Positions 51,365 to 59,480 of a DNA stretch of 64,000 nucleotides are shown here, one piece after another. The notes beneath the pieces are model-generated. The model searched no databases, had not been told where the DNA came from, and saw only the letters and a program-made list of their open reading frames with translations. A program made the translations under genes and the position numbers. Positions within the stretch are counted from its first letter, which is position 1. Each line of letters starts with the position of its first letter. Source of the DNA: Dyadobacter endophyticus (lineage in GTDB: Bacteria; Bacteroidota; Bacteroidia; Cytophagales; Spirosomataceae); assembly GCF_014641595.1 (NCBI RefSeq), contig NZ_BMIA01000001.1, positions 2,232,426-2,296,425 of the forward strand. The letters are read 5' to 3'.

Positions 51365-52126
51365 ATGAATCTGACCAGTAAAACGATTTTTATCACCGGC
51401 GGCGCATCGGGTATCGGGCGCGAATGCGTGACCGCCTACCTGCGTGCGGGGGCACGTGTGGGCGTGCTCGACCGGGACGAAAACGCCCTGAACGAGCTGC
51501 AAACGCAGTTTGGCGAAGCGTTGCTGGCACTACCGGGCGATGTCAGGCAAAAAGACGACATTCAAACCGCTATCGAACAAACGGTAGCTACCTTCGGCAC
51601 CCTGCACGTAATCCACAACAATGCAGGCATCGCCAGCCCATCCAGGCCGCTCGACCAGACTTCGGAAGACGAATGGGACAGCCTTTTCGAGATCAACCTG
51701 AAAAGCGTTTACTACACCACCAAATACGGTTTAGAATACCTGAGACAAACCCGCGGCAATATCCTCAACACCAGCAGCATGGTGGGTGAAATAGGCCAGG
51801 AGAACCACGCCGCATATGTGGCGACAAAGGGCGGCATGAGCGCCCTGACGAAGGCCATGGCGCTGGATTACGCTCCTTTCGGCATTCGCGTGAATGCCGT
51901 TTGCCCTGCGGGTGTGTGGACGCCCATGCTCCGCAAATGGGCAGGCGAGCAGCCGAATGCAGGCGAAATCGAACAGTACCTGGACGACATCCATCCGCTT
52001 AGCTATTGCCCCGAGGGCGACGTAATCGCCGATGTGGCCGTATTCCTGGTTTCGGATGCGGCGCGGTTTGTAACAGGTTGTATCATGCCCGTAAGCGGCG
52101 GTGCGGAATTAGGTTATAGAAGATAA
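51365..52126 (+). CDS. SDR dehydrogenase, probably 2-keto-3-deoxy-L-fuconate dehydrogenase
   Basis: A 253-aa classical short-chain dehydrogenase: cofactor motif TGGASGIGREC with following acidic VLDRDE (NAD preference), NNAG, catalytic Ser in STSSMVGE-like NTSSMVGEIGQ and YxxxK in YVATKGG. The VCPAGVWTPML and PVSGGAELGY ends are family-typical. Placed between fuconate dehydratase and mutarotase, it most likely oxidises 2-keto-3-deoxy-L-fuconate; L-fucose dehydrogenase is the alternative and would supply the pathway's first step. Confidence 0.85.
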   Translation: MNLTSKTIFITGGASGIGRECVTAYLRAGARVGVLDRDENALNELQTQFGEALLALPGDVRQKDDIQTAIEQTVATFGTLHVIHNNAGIASPSRPLDQTSEDEWDSLFEINLKSVYYTTKYGLEYLRQTRGNILNTSSMVGEIGQENHAAYVATKGGMSALTKAMALDYAPFGIRVNAVCPAGVWTPMLRKWAGEQPNAGEIEQYLDDIHPLSYCPEGDVIADVAVFLVSDAARFVTGCIMPVSGGAELGYRR

Positions 52127-52129
52127 GCA

Positions 52130-52483
52130 ATGGCAACAAAAAGAACGTGCATGGCCCTCGACCTGGTCGACAACGCCGAACTCATCGCATCGTACGAACA
52201 TCACCACAAACCAGGAAACATCTGGCCCGAAATCCCGGCCGGTATTCGCGATGCGGGCATTACCGATATGCAGATTTACCGGATCGGCCGGCATTTGTTC
52301 ATGATCGTGGAGCATGACGAGACCACCGACCTCCAAACCGCATTCGATAAAATGGCAACCCTGCCCCGGCAGGGAGAATGGGCCGCATGGATGGGCAGCT
52401 TCCAGCAGAAACTTTCCGAAGCCCCAGCCGGCGAGCATTGGGCCGCAATGAAACCTGTGTTTTTACTCAACGACCATTTGTAA
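52130..52483 (+). CDS. Fucose/rhamnose-type mutarotase (RhaM-like)
   Basis: A 117-aa protein of the L-rhamnose mutarotase family: CMALDLVDNAELIASYEHHH, IRDAGITDMQIYRIGRHLFM and the end HWAAMKPVFLLNDH. The active-site Tyr and His pattern of RhaM is kept. It interconverts sugar anomers. Between a fuconate dehydratase and FucP, its substrate is probably L-fucose. It overlaps the fucP start by one base (TAATG). Confidence 0.9.
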   Translation: MATKRTCMALDLVDNAELIASYEHHHKPGNIWPEIPAGIRDAGITDMQIYRIGRHLFMIVEHDETTDLQTAFDKMATLPRQGEWAAWMGSFQQKLSEAPAGEHWAAMKPVFLLNDHL

Positions 52484-53739
52484 TGAAAAACAGCAAAGAC
52501 GTGGTGGTACCATTGCTCGTTGTGATGGGCCTGATGTTTATCTGGAACCTCAGCCGGAATATCAACGACGTCCTGATCCCGCATTTGAAACGGGCCTGTC
52601 AGCTGACGGACTTTCAATCGTCGCTCGTACAATCGGCGTTTTTTGGTGGCTATTTCCTGCTGGCATTGCCGGTGGGGCAGTTTATCGGCCGGTTTGGCTA
52701 CAAGGCCGGCATGGTTACCGGGCTGCTTACGGCCGCTGCGGGTGCACTCCTGTTCTTCCCCGCCGCCGATATGCGTTATTACCCGCTGTTTCTGACGGCG
52801 TTGTTCGTTATGGCAGCCGGTTTTACGTTCCTCGAAGTAACCGCGACGCCCTATATCTCTGTCCTCGGCGATCCCGAACGCGCATCCAGCAGGTTGAGCC
52901 TCGCTTCGGCAGTGGGCTCGGTGGGTGCCACGCTCGGGCCATTTATCGGCAGCCGCTTCTTGCTTCATGCGACGGAAGTGTCACCTGAAACGGTTGGGCA
53001 GTTCAATTCGGAACAATTGACCCATTACCTGAATGCAGAAGCCCAGCTCGTGAAAACGCCCTATTTGAGCCTTGGCGGGCTGTTTTTAACCATCGGACTC
53101 CTGCTGTATTTTATTAAACTACCCAAAATAGAAGGCGAGGACAACCACACGGGCAGCATCCGCGACATTCTGAAATTCCGCCATACCGTTCTCGGGGCGC
53201 TCGGCGTGTTCTGCTACCTGGGCGCGGAAGTGGGTATCGTGAGCTTTTTGATCCGCTATGCGAAATCGTCCGGCATTCCGGGGCTTACCGAGCAAAGTGC
53301 GGCATTGTTTATCACATTATACATGGCATTGGTGCTGACCGGGCGGCTGGTCGGGGCTTACTGGCTGCGGAGCGCGAACCCACCGGTAACCCTGGCCTTC
53401 TGCTCGGCAGCGGCAATGGTACTGGTGTGTATTTCAATGACAACCACCGGTTATGTATCGGTGTATGCATTGTCGCTGGTAGGGCTGTTCACTTCCGTGA
53501 TGTACCCTATTCTGTTCACGCTCAGTATTAAAAATTTAGGGATTTACACCAAAACCGGCTCCTCGCTGATCATCATGAGCATTGTGGGCGGAGCTGTGAT
53601 TCCGCCGGTAATGGGACTCCTGTCCGACGGTTTTGGAATACAAAAAGCATTTATCGTACCGGTGCTCTGCTACATCTACCTCGTGTATTACGCACGGACG
53701 GGGCACACCATCACGCAGGCAAGCATAACGCAAGTTTAA
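52483..53739 (+). CDS. fucP: L-fucose:H+ symporter
   Basis: A 418-aa MFS transporter of the FucP/glucose-galactose group with 12 helices. FucP-type motifs: FFGGYFLLALPVGQFIGRFGYKAG, FLEVTATPYISVLGDPE and SIVGGAVIPPVMGLLSDGFG, and an acidic residue in the first helix region (NDVLIPHLKRA). The ATG at 52483 follows the mutarotase stop by overlap. It imports L-fucose released by the secreted fucosidase. Confidence 0.93.
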   Translation: MKNSKDVVVPLLVVMGLMFIWNLSRNINDVLIPHLKRACQLTDFQSSLVQSAFFGGYFLLALPVGQFIGRFGYKAGMVTGLLTAAAGALLFFPAADMRYYPLFLTALFVMAAGFTFLEVTATPYISVLGDPERASSRLSLASAVGSVGATLGPFIGSRFLLHATEVSPETVGQFNSEQLTHYLNAEAQLVKTPYLSLGGLFLTIGLLLYFIKLPKIEGEDNHTGSIRDILKFRHTVLGALGVFCYLGAEVGIVSFLIRYAKSSGIPGLTEQSAALFITLYMALVLTGRLVGAYWLRSANPPVTLAFCSAAAMVLVCISMTTTGYVSVYALSLVGLFTSVMYPILFTLSIKNLGIYTKTGSSLIIMSIVGGAVIPPVMGLLSDGFGIQKAFIVPVLCYIYLVYYARTGHTITQASITQV

Positions 53740-53758
53740 AGCATTGATTTGAATTTTT

Positions 53759-55495
53759 ATGATGATGAAAAAAACAATACTAGGAATGTTACTGGCGGCA
53801 TTTGCGCTACCCGGATTTTCTCAAACCGAAATGCCGAAAGCGCAGCGCCTGAAATGGTGGCAAGACGCCAAAATGGGCCTCTTCATTCACTGGGGGCCCG
53901 TCTCCCGCATCGGCAAGGAAATCAGCTGGTCGCGAGAAGGCTATGGCAAGGCCAAATACGACTCGCTCTACCGCGGCTTCAACCCTACCCGCTTCAATGC
54001 CAAAGAATGGGTAGCACTCGCGAAAGCTTCGGGCATGAAGTATATGGTGCTCACGGCCAAGCACCACGACGGCTTCTCGCTTTTTGATACCAAAACCAAT
54101 GATTACAACATCATGCACACGCCATTCGGCCGCGATGTGTGCAAGGAGCTTGCGCAGGCTGCGCACGAGGCCAATATGCCCATCGGCTGGTACTTTTCAG
54201 TAGCCGACTGGAAAGACCCCGACTGCCGTAATCCGCAAACGAACGGCATATTCGCCGACCGTGCACTCGAACAGGTACGCGAGCTATTAACCAACTACGG
54301 CAAGATCAGCCTGCTTTGGATCGATTACGAAGGCTGGCCGACGCCGGTTGAGCCTAAAAAAGTATATGATCTGGCCAGAAAACTCCAACCAGAAATCATT
54401 ATCAACAACCGCCTGGAACCATTCACACCCGACGAATCGCACGCTTATGTGGGCAAATACGCCGACTATGCTACGCCCGAGGGTTTTGTGGCCGGTTACG
54501 GAAAAGTACCCTGGGAAACCTGCACCAATATGGGCCACCAATGGGCATGGAGGTTCGGCGACACGCCCCGCAGCCTGAAAGAATCGGTGCACACCCTGTT
54601 GCGCTGTGTAGGCGGAAACGGCAACCTGCTTTTCAACATCGGTCCGGATAGCACCGGCATTTTCCCCGCCGACTTTGCAGCCCGGGCCCGCGAAATGGGC
54701 GATTGGATTGCGAAGAACCGGACTGCCATTTACAATACTAAAGGCGGCGTATTCACCCCCGCTCCCGACTATGTGAGCTCGTATCGTGGCAAACAAGTGT
54801 TCGTCCATTTGCTGAATGCGGATAAAACCACCCTCACATTGCCGGCCATTCCCGCCAAAATACTGAGCGCAAAGCTGCCGGACGGCACGCCGGTTCAGTT
54901 CACACAAAATAATAAAAGCATTGGCCTCGCCTACCCCGCAGACAAAATCGACCCGATCGCGACGATTGCCGTATTGACGCTCGACAAAGACGCTTCGACG
55001 ATCGCGCCGACCGTTCCGCTGCCAGCCAGCGGCTCGCTCGCTTATGCCCACAAGGCCACAGCTTCAAGCGCGGTAGGGCAGTTTTACCACGACGCGGCAT
55101 CCGCATTTGATGATAACCCCAAAACAGCCTGGAAGATCGGGCGGCGGAAGGACGTCGATTTCTCGAAATATTATGGTAAAAACCTGCATTATCAGTCGCC
55201 CGAGATCATGGCGTTGTATGAGCCAACGGGCTGGCTGGAAGTAGATCTGGGCAAGCCGGAGACCGTAGGCCGCATTAAGCTGGGCGAATCCAGGTACGGA
55301 AAATCGGAGATCAAAAAGTTTGAAGTGCTCTATTTAAAAGGAAATCAATGGGTTTCGCTGGCGCAGGACAGCAACATGGGTGACTGGGACAAGACCATCG
55401 CACCCGTGAAAGCCCAGAAATTCAGGCTGGCCATTCAGGATTACCACGGCTATTTCGGCGTGAACGAATTTCAACTATTCCCCCCTAACCCTTAA
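53759..55495 (+). CDS. Alpha-L-fucosidase, GH29
   Basis: A 578-aa exported glycoside hydrolase; signal peptide cleaves near GFSQ. GH29 motifs: KMGLFIHWGPVS, LTAKHHDGFSLFDTK, and the nucleophile Asp in LLWIDYEGW (about 189); the later LLFNIGPDSTG loop is also typical. The C-terminal part (about 425-578) is a discoidin/F5/8-C-type domain, with ASAFDDNPKTAWKIG and WLEVDLG, that probably binds the glycan. It would release L-fucose for the FucP pathway. The bidirectional terminator at 55500 ends the operon. Confidence 0.94.
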   Translation: MMMKKTILGMLLAAFALPGFSQTEMPKAQRLKWWQDAKMGLFIHWGPVSRIGKEISWSREGYGKAKYDSLYRGFNPTRFNAKEWVALAKASGMKYMVLTAKHHDGFSLFDTKTNDYNIMHTPFGRDVCKELAQAAHEANMPIGWYFSVADWKDPDCRNPQTNGIFADRALEQVRELLTNYGKISLLWIDYEGWPTPVEPKKVYDLARKLQPEIIINNRLEPFTPDESHAYVGKYADYATPEGFVAGYGKVPWETCTNMGHQWAWRFGDTPRSLKESVHTLLRCVGGNGNLLFNIGPDSTGIFPADFAARAREMGDWIAKNRTAIYNTKGGVFTPAPDYVSSYRGKQVFVHLLNADKTTLTLPAIPAKILSAKLPDGTPVQFTQNNKSIGLAYPADKIDPIATIAVLTLDKDASTIAPTVPLPASGSLAYAHKATASSAVGQFYHDAASAFDDNPKTAWKIGRRKDVDFSKYYGKNLHYQSPEIMALYEPTGWLEVDLGKPETVGRIKLGESRYGKSEIKKFEVLYLKGNQWVSLAQDSNMGDWDKTIAPVKAQKFRLAIQDYHGYFGVNEFQLFPPNP

Positions 55496-55499
55496 AACA

Positions 55500-55532
55500 A
55501 GCACACGCCCCGGAAATCCGCTGGCGTGTGCT
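55500..55532. terminator. Bidirectional terminator
   Basis: AGCACACGCC (55500-55509) pairs with GGCGTGTGCT (55523-55532). It is followed by TTG on the plus strand and by TTGTTTTAAG on the minus strand, so it is better for the minus-strand gene but lies between convergent genes. Confidence 0.6.
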
Positions 55533-55553
55533 TTGAAATCCTGGTCAGAACCC

Positions 55554-56495
55554 TCAGGCCAGGATTTTTTGCAGGTTTTTATAACAGGTTTCTACCGTTT
55601 CGAAGCCCGGTGCGAGGTCGTATTCCACGAAGAAATATTTCAAACCGGCGATTTGCGCAGCTTCGAAAATGCGTTTGAACTCCACGACGCCGGTTCCTAC
55701 GGCAGTAATGGTGGCAAGATCTGCCTTAATGTCTTTCACGTGCCAGAGCGGGAAACGGCCCGGATGCTCCTTAAACAGTGCTACCGGATCTTTTTTGGCT
55801 TTGGTAGCCCAGGCCAGGTCGAGCTCCATTTTCACCAGGTCCTTATCGGTTTGGGACAATACCAGTTCGTAAGGCGTTTTGCCGCCATCCACGGGATCGA
55901 ACTCCGTTGCGTGGTTGTGGTACGCGAATTGAATGCCGGCTTTTTTCGCTGCTTCACCGGTTTTCTGGAACACTTCAATGGAGCTTTTGATCTCGTCGCT
56001 TGTGCCTACGGGCGTGCTTGCGCATACGAGGTAGCTCAGGCCGGCGGAGGCTGCGTCGTCTACAAGTTCCTGGTAGTTATCCCGAAGATTTTTCATCGGC
56101 GGGATGGTAATGGGCTTGCCGTCGGAGCCAACCGGCAACTTACGCCCGGGAGGCATTTTGAACGGTGCGCCTAGTGCGTGATGTGCGCGCCAGGTCATGC
56201 CGAGACCTTCCACCAATGCTTTGAACTCCTTAGGCTCATAGCCATAATACTTGCCCCGCGTGCTGAATGCGGATTCGATTTCCTTGTACCCGATCTTAGC
56301 GATCTGCTCCAAAGTACCTTTCGGGTCGGTATTCATTTTTTCAAAAACCGTGAAAAGCTGGATACCGGCTGGTTTTTCGGCCAAAGTAATGCCTGCCTGG
56401 CGGGCAGCTTCGACCAACGAGGGCGCCAACAGCGTACCGGCGGCCATTGCACCTGCACGGGTGAGGAAATCCCTCCTGTTTATGTTAAACTTCAT
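55554..56495 (-). CDS. Tat-exported sugar isomerase/epimerase-like TIM barrel
   Basis: A 313-aa xylose-isomerase-like TIM-barrel protein. The N-terminus NRRDFLTRAGAMAAGTLLAP carries a twin-arginine export signal. Later elements: AYHNHATEFDP (metal-binding His/Glu region), MELDLAWATKAKKDP and WHVKDIKAD. The family is often annotated as sugar phosphate isomerase/epimerase, but the exported form cannot act on sugar phosphates. It is 11 bp downstream of the PQQ sugar dehydrogenase gene, so a periplasmic sugar-acid or ketose function is more plausible (inference). Confidence 0.88.
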   Translation of the reverse strand: MKFNINRRDFLTRAGAMAAGTLLAPSLVEAARQAGITLAEKPAGIQLFTVFEKMNTDPKGTLEQIAKIGYKEIESAFSTRGKYYGYEPKEFKALVEGLGMTWRAHHALGAPFKMPPGRKLPVGSDGKPITIPPMKNLRDNYQELVDDAASAGLSYLVCASTPVGTSDEIKSSIEVFQKTGEAAKKAGIQFAYHNHATEFDPVDGGKTPYELVLSQTDKDLVKMELDLAWATKAKKDPVALFKEHPGRFPLWHVKDIKADLATITAVGTGVVEFKRIFEAAQIAGLKYFFVEYDLAPGFETVETCYKNLQKILA

Positions 56496-56506
56496 ATTTC
56501 AATTAG

Positions 56507-59386
56507 TTATGGTTTGTTTTTGAACTTGATTTTAGAGAACGACATCAGCGGCTCGATAGCCTTAGCTTCGGCGTTCCGGAACACGAAATAAATGTCCTGC
56601 TTGCCGGTCGTAGGTTGAATACCGATTCGAACAGGGGGCTGCGAGAAGCGTCGTGGAGGCGCCGGTGCCGGTTTGGCAGTCGATGCTGCGGCAGCACCCG
56701 ATCCTTCCTTTTTCGCGCCGTTTTCCAGCTCGGCCATCATTTTAGCGACGTCTACCGGTTTGGCTACGGCGAGTTTTTGCTGGCCGATCAACGTGCCGGT
56801 CGGCGAACCCAGGCGAATTTCGATGGTTCCTCCCACGCTGCCTTCGCGTTGCTGGGCGGCGGCATTCAGTTCGAGGGAATCGATGCCCGTGAGATCAATG
56901 GCCGGGAATGCGATGTAGCTGTTTTCGAACGCGACCACGGCAAAGCCTTGTCCGGCTACACCCAATGCTTTGGTTTCGACACCTTTCGTGACAGGTGCTT
57001 CGGCCGCATTAAGCTCCGGACTACGAAGCACGATCATTTCCTCGGTGGTTTGGGCGGGAACGGCTTTCGTGGTGCCCACAGGACGGTCGGTGTAGGCCGC
57101 GCGGATGATTACGGAGCCTTTCCCGTTGTCTGTTTTCGGGATCTGGGGGGTGTATTGCCCTTCCAGCGGCAATGTCGAAAGCGTTTTTTCGGTACTGTTC
57201 AGAATGTATTTGACGATTACTTCGGCATCAGCTACGGGCAACGCAGGGTGCGCTGCCATGGCTACTTCGCCCCAAACGCCCGATCCGCCTTCGCGCACTT
57301 TCTTCACCAGTTTGTCCAATGCGCCCGGGTCAGCTTTGTATTTGTTCGAAACATCGGCAAATGAAGGCCCTACCGACTTGGTGTTCGGCTGGTGGCACAC
57401 TTTGCAATCGCTTTTACTCATTAATGTCTGTGCTACTGCGAATTGCGTCGTCGCATCCACGCTGCGCTGGCTCTGGGCCACTTCGGCATAGTCAAACCCT
57501 TCGGCGGTATAGTCGATACTTACCGCCACCTGCCCTGCTTTGATTTTGCCGTCGGCCGTGCTGCCATCTTCCTTATCCGTAATACCGACCGCGTAACCGA
57601 TCGGCTTTTTAGGGAAGAAAAATGTGCTGTTACCGTCGAGTTTGATCGCCACTTTCGGCGGCTCGTTACCGGCAATAATGCGTACGGATTGGCTGTTGCT
57701 GGCACCTTTGGCATCGGTAACGGTCAGAGTGGCGGTGTAAACGCCCGCTTTATCGAATTTTACCGCAGGGTTTTCAGTACTAAAAACCTTTGGCGCAACA
57801 CCCGGACTGGTTACTTTCCAGCTGTATTTCAATGCGTCGTTATCGAAATCCTTCGTGCCTTTGGAGGACAAAATTGTTTCGAATGGCACCGTCCCACCCT
57901 TTTTCTCTGCCGATGCGGCTACTACGGGCTTGCGGTTTCCGCCATTGTACTCAATGCGCACCAGCCGCGAATTGTCGCTTTTGCGGAACCAGTTGCTGCC
58001 GTATTCGAGGATGTACAAATCGCCATCCGGCCCGAATTTGATATCGATCGGCTGCACCGGGTGATAGCTCGGCAATACGCGCTCCATCGATTCGTAATCG
58101 CCCTGCGCATTCATCGTAATGGCCATGATCCAGCCGCGTGAGAAGTCGGCGGCGATCCATTTGTTTTCGTAATAAGCCGGCCACGGACGTTTCGGTGCCT
58201 TGAAATCGGAACGGTGGTAAATAGGACCGCCCGTCGCGCTGCGCGAGCCTGAGCCTACCTGCGGGAACTTCTCCGAAACGCCGTAGGGATAATATATGAA
58301 GCTCGGGGCGGTCGGGAACAGTTCCTTCAAGCCCGTATTGTTCGGCGAGATGTTCACCAGGTTTTTAGGGTCTTTCTTCTCGCCGGGTTTATTATTGCCA
58401 TAATCAAAAACCGGAAACGCCTGATCGTTGCCTACAAACCACGGCCAGCCGAAGTTGCCCGGCTTACGCGCCTGGTTCAGTTCGTCGTAGCCTCTCGGTC
58501 CGATCTCGGAATCCTCGTTCGCATCCGGTCCTACTTCGCCCCAATAAATGAAGCCCGTCTTGCTGTCGACCGAGATGCGCCATGGGTTGCGGTGGCCCAT
58601 TGAATAAATCTCAGGGCGGGTCTTGGCGGTGCCTTTCGGGTAGAGATTACCCTCCGGAATGGTGTAACTACCGTCCGGTTCGGGATGAATGCGGAGAATT
58701 TTGCCCCTCAAATCATTGGTATTACCGGCATGTCCCTGGTCGTCCCAGCTTTCTCGGCCGGGGCGTTCGTCGGTTTGGGCGGCTTTGTCATTACCGGTGT
58801 TGTTGCCGACAGTAAGCAAAAGGTTGCCGTTTTTATCCCACGTCATACCGCCACCCGTGTGGCAGCACACTTCCCGCTGGGTAGTTACTTCGAGCACCAC
58901 TTTTTTTGAATTTTCGACCAGTTGGTCGCTTACCAGGTCCCAGCGTGCCAGAATGTGCTTTTTCTCCGTCGGATGGGCATAATAGAGGTAAATCCAGTGG
59001 TTTTTGGCAAAGTTCGGATCCAGGGTAATACCCATCAAACCCTCCTCGGCCTCTCGCGAGACGCCCTCTTTGCTCACATATTTGGTATTGACGGGGATCG
59101 TCGTGATGAGCTCGGTGGTGTTGGTCGACGGATTGTACTTTTTCAAAGCGCCTTTACGCTCGATAATGTAGGAACTGCCGTCGGGGAGCACTTCGAACGC
59201 CATCGGTTCATCGAGGTTATCGGCCAGGACAACAGGCGTGAACCGACTTTCATCAGGTTTGGTGACGGTGTCCTGCATCGTGAATGCAGCAAAGGCGGCG
59301 ACTGTGATCAGTTTGGCGGACCAGCGCACCGACGAAACAAGGCTTTTGCGCGGAATCGGGAAAGGTTTAAGCATAGATATGTACAT
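56507..59386 (-). CDS. PQQ-type sugar dehydrogenase fused to PKD, cytochrome c and CBM-like domains
   Basis: A 959-aa exported fusion. A signal/anchor segment near residue 20-35 leads to a glucose/sorbosone dehydrogenase propeller (about 48-480; EEGLMGITLDPNFAKNHW, CCHTGGGMTWDKNGNLLLT, DLRGKILRIHP), a PKD domain (about 490-575), a cytochrome c domain with haem motif CKVCHQ (about 668) and AHPALPVADAEVIVKYIL, and a beta-sandwich C-terminus like CBM6, broken by an Ala/Pro-rich insert (about 898-920). Electrons from sugar oxidation could pass to the attached haem. I chose the ATG at 59386; an upstream TTG or the ATG at 59374 are alternatives. It is 11 bp upstream of the isomerase gene. Confidence 0.9.
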   Translation of the reverse strand: MYISMLKPFPIPRKSLVSSVRWSAKLITVAAFAAFTMQDTVTKPDESRFTPVVLADNLDEPMAFEVLPDGSSYIIERKGALKKYNPSTNTTELITTIPVNTKYVSKEGVSREAEEGLMGITLDPNFAKNHWIYLYYAHPTEKKHILARWDLVSDQLVENSKKVVLEVTTQREVCCHTGGGMTWDKNGNLLLTVGNNTGNDKAAQTDERPGRESWDDQGHAGNTNDLRGKILRIHPEPDGSYTIPEGNLYPKGTAKTRPEIYSMGHRNPWRISVDSKTGFIYWGEVGPDANEDSEIGPRGYDELNQARKPGNFGWPWFVGNDQAFPVFDYGNNKPGEKKDPKNLVNISPNNTGLKELFPTAPSFIYYPYGVSEKFPQVGSGSRSATGGPIYHRSDFKAPKRPWPAYYENKWIAADFSRGWIMAITMNAQGDYESMERVLPSYHPVQPIDIKFGPDGDLYILEYGSNWFRKSDNSRLVRIEYNGGNRKPVVAASAEKKGGTVPFETILSSKGTKDFDNDALKYSWKVTSPGVAPKVFSTENPAVKFDKAGVYTATLTVTDAKGASNSQSVRIIAGNEPPKVAIKLDGNSTFFFPKKPIGYAVGITDKEDGSTADGKIKAGQVAVSIDYTAEGFDYAEVAQSQRSVDATTQFAVAQTLMSKSDCKVCHQPNTKSVGPSFADVSNKYKADPGALDKLVKKVREGGSGVWGEVAMAAHPALPVADAEVIVKYILNSTEKTLSTLPLEGQYTPQIPKTDNGKGSVIIRAAYTDRPVGTTKAVPAQTTEEMIVLRSPELNAAEAPVTKGVETKALGVAGQGFAVVAFENSYIAFPAIDLTGIDSLELNAAAQQREGSVGGTIEIRLGSPTGTLIGQQKLAVAKPVDVAKMMAELENGAKKEGSGAAAASTAKPAPAPPRRFSQPPVRIGIQPTTGKQDIYFVFRNAEAKAIEPLMSFSKIKFKNKP

Positions 59387-59480
59387 CAAAATGAACCATT
59401 TAATATATGACCTTCATTGAATTCGCATCAAAAGCGGAAAGCAGGGGAAGCCTCCCCCGCCCTCCTTTTCATCCATCGTA

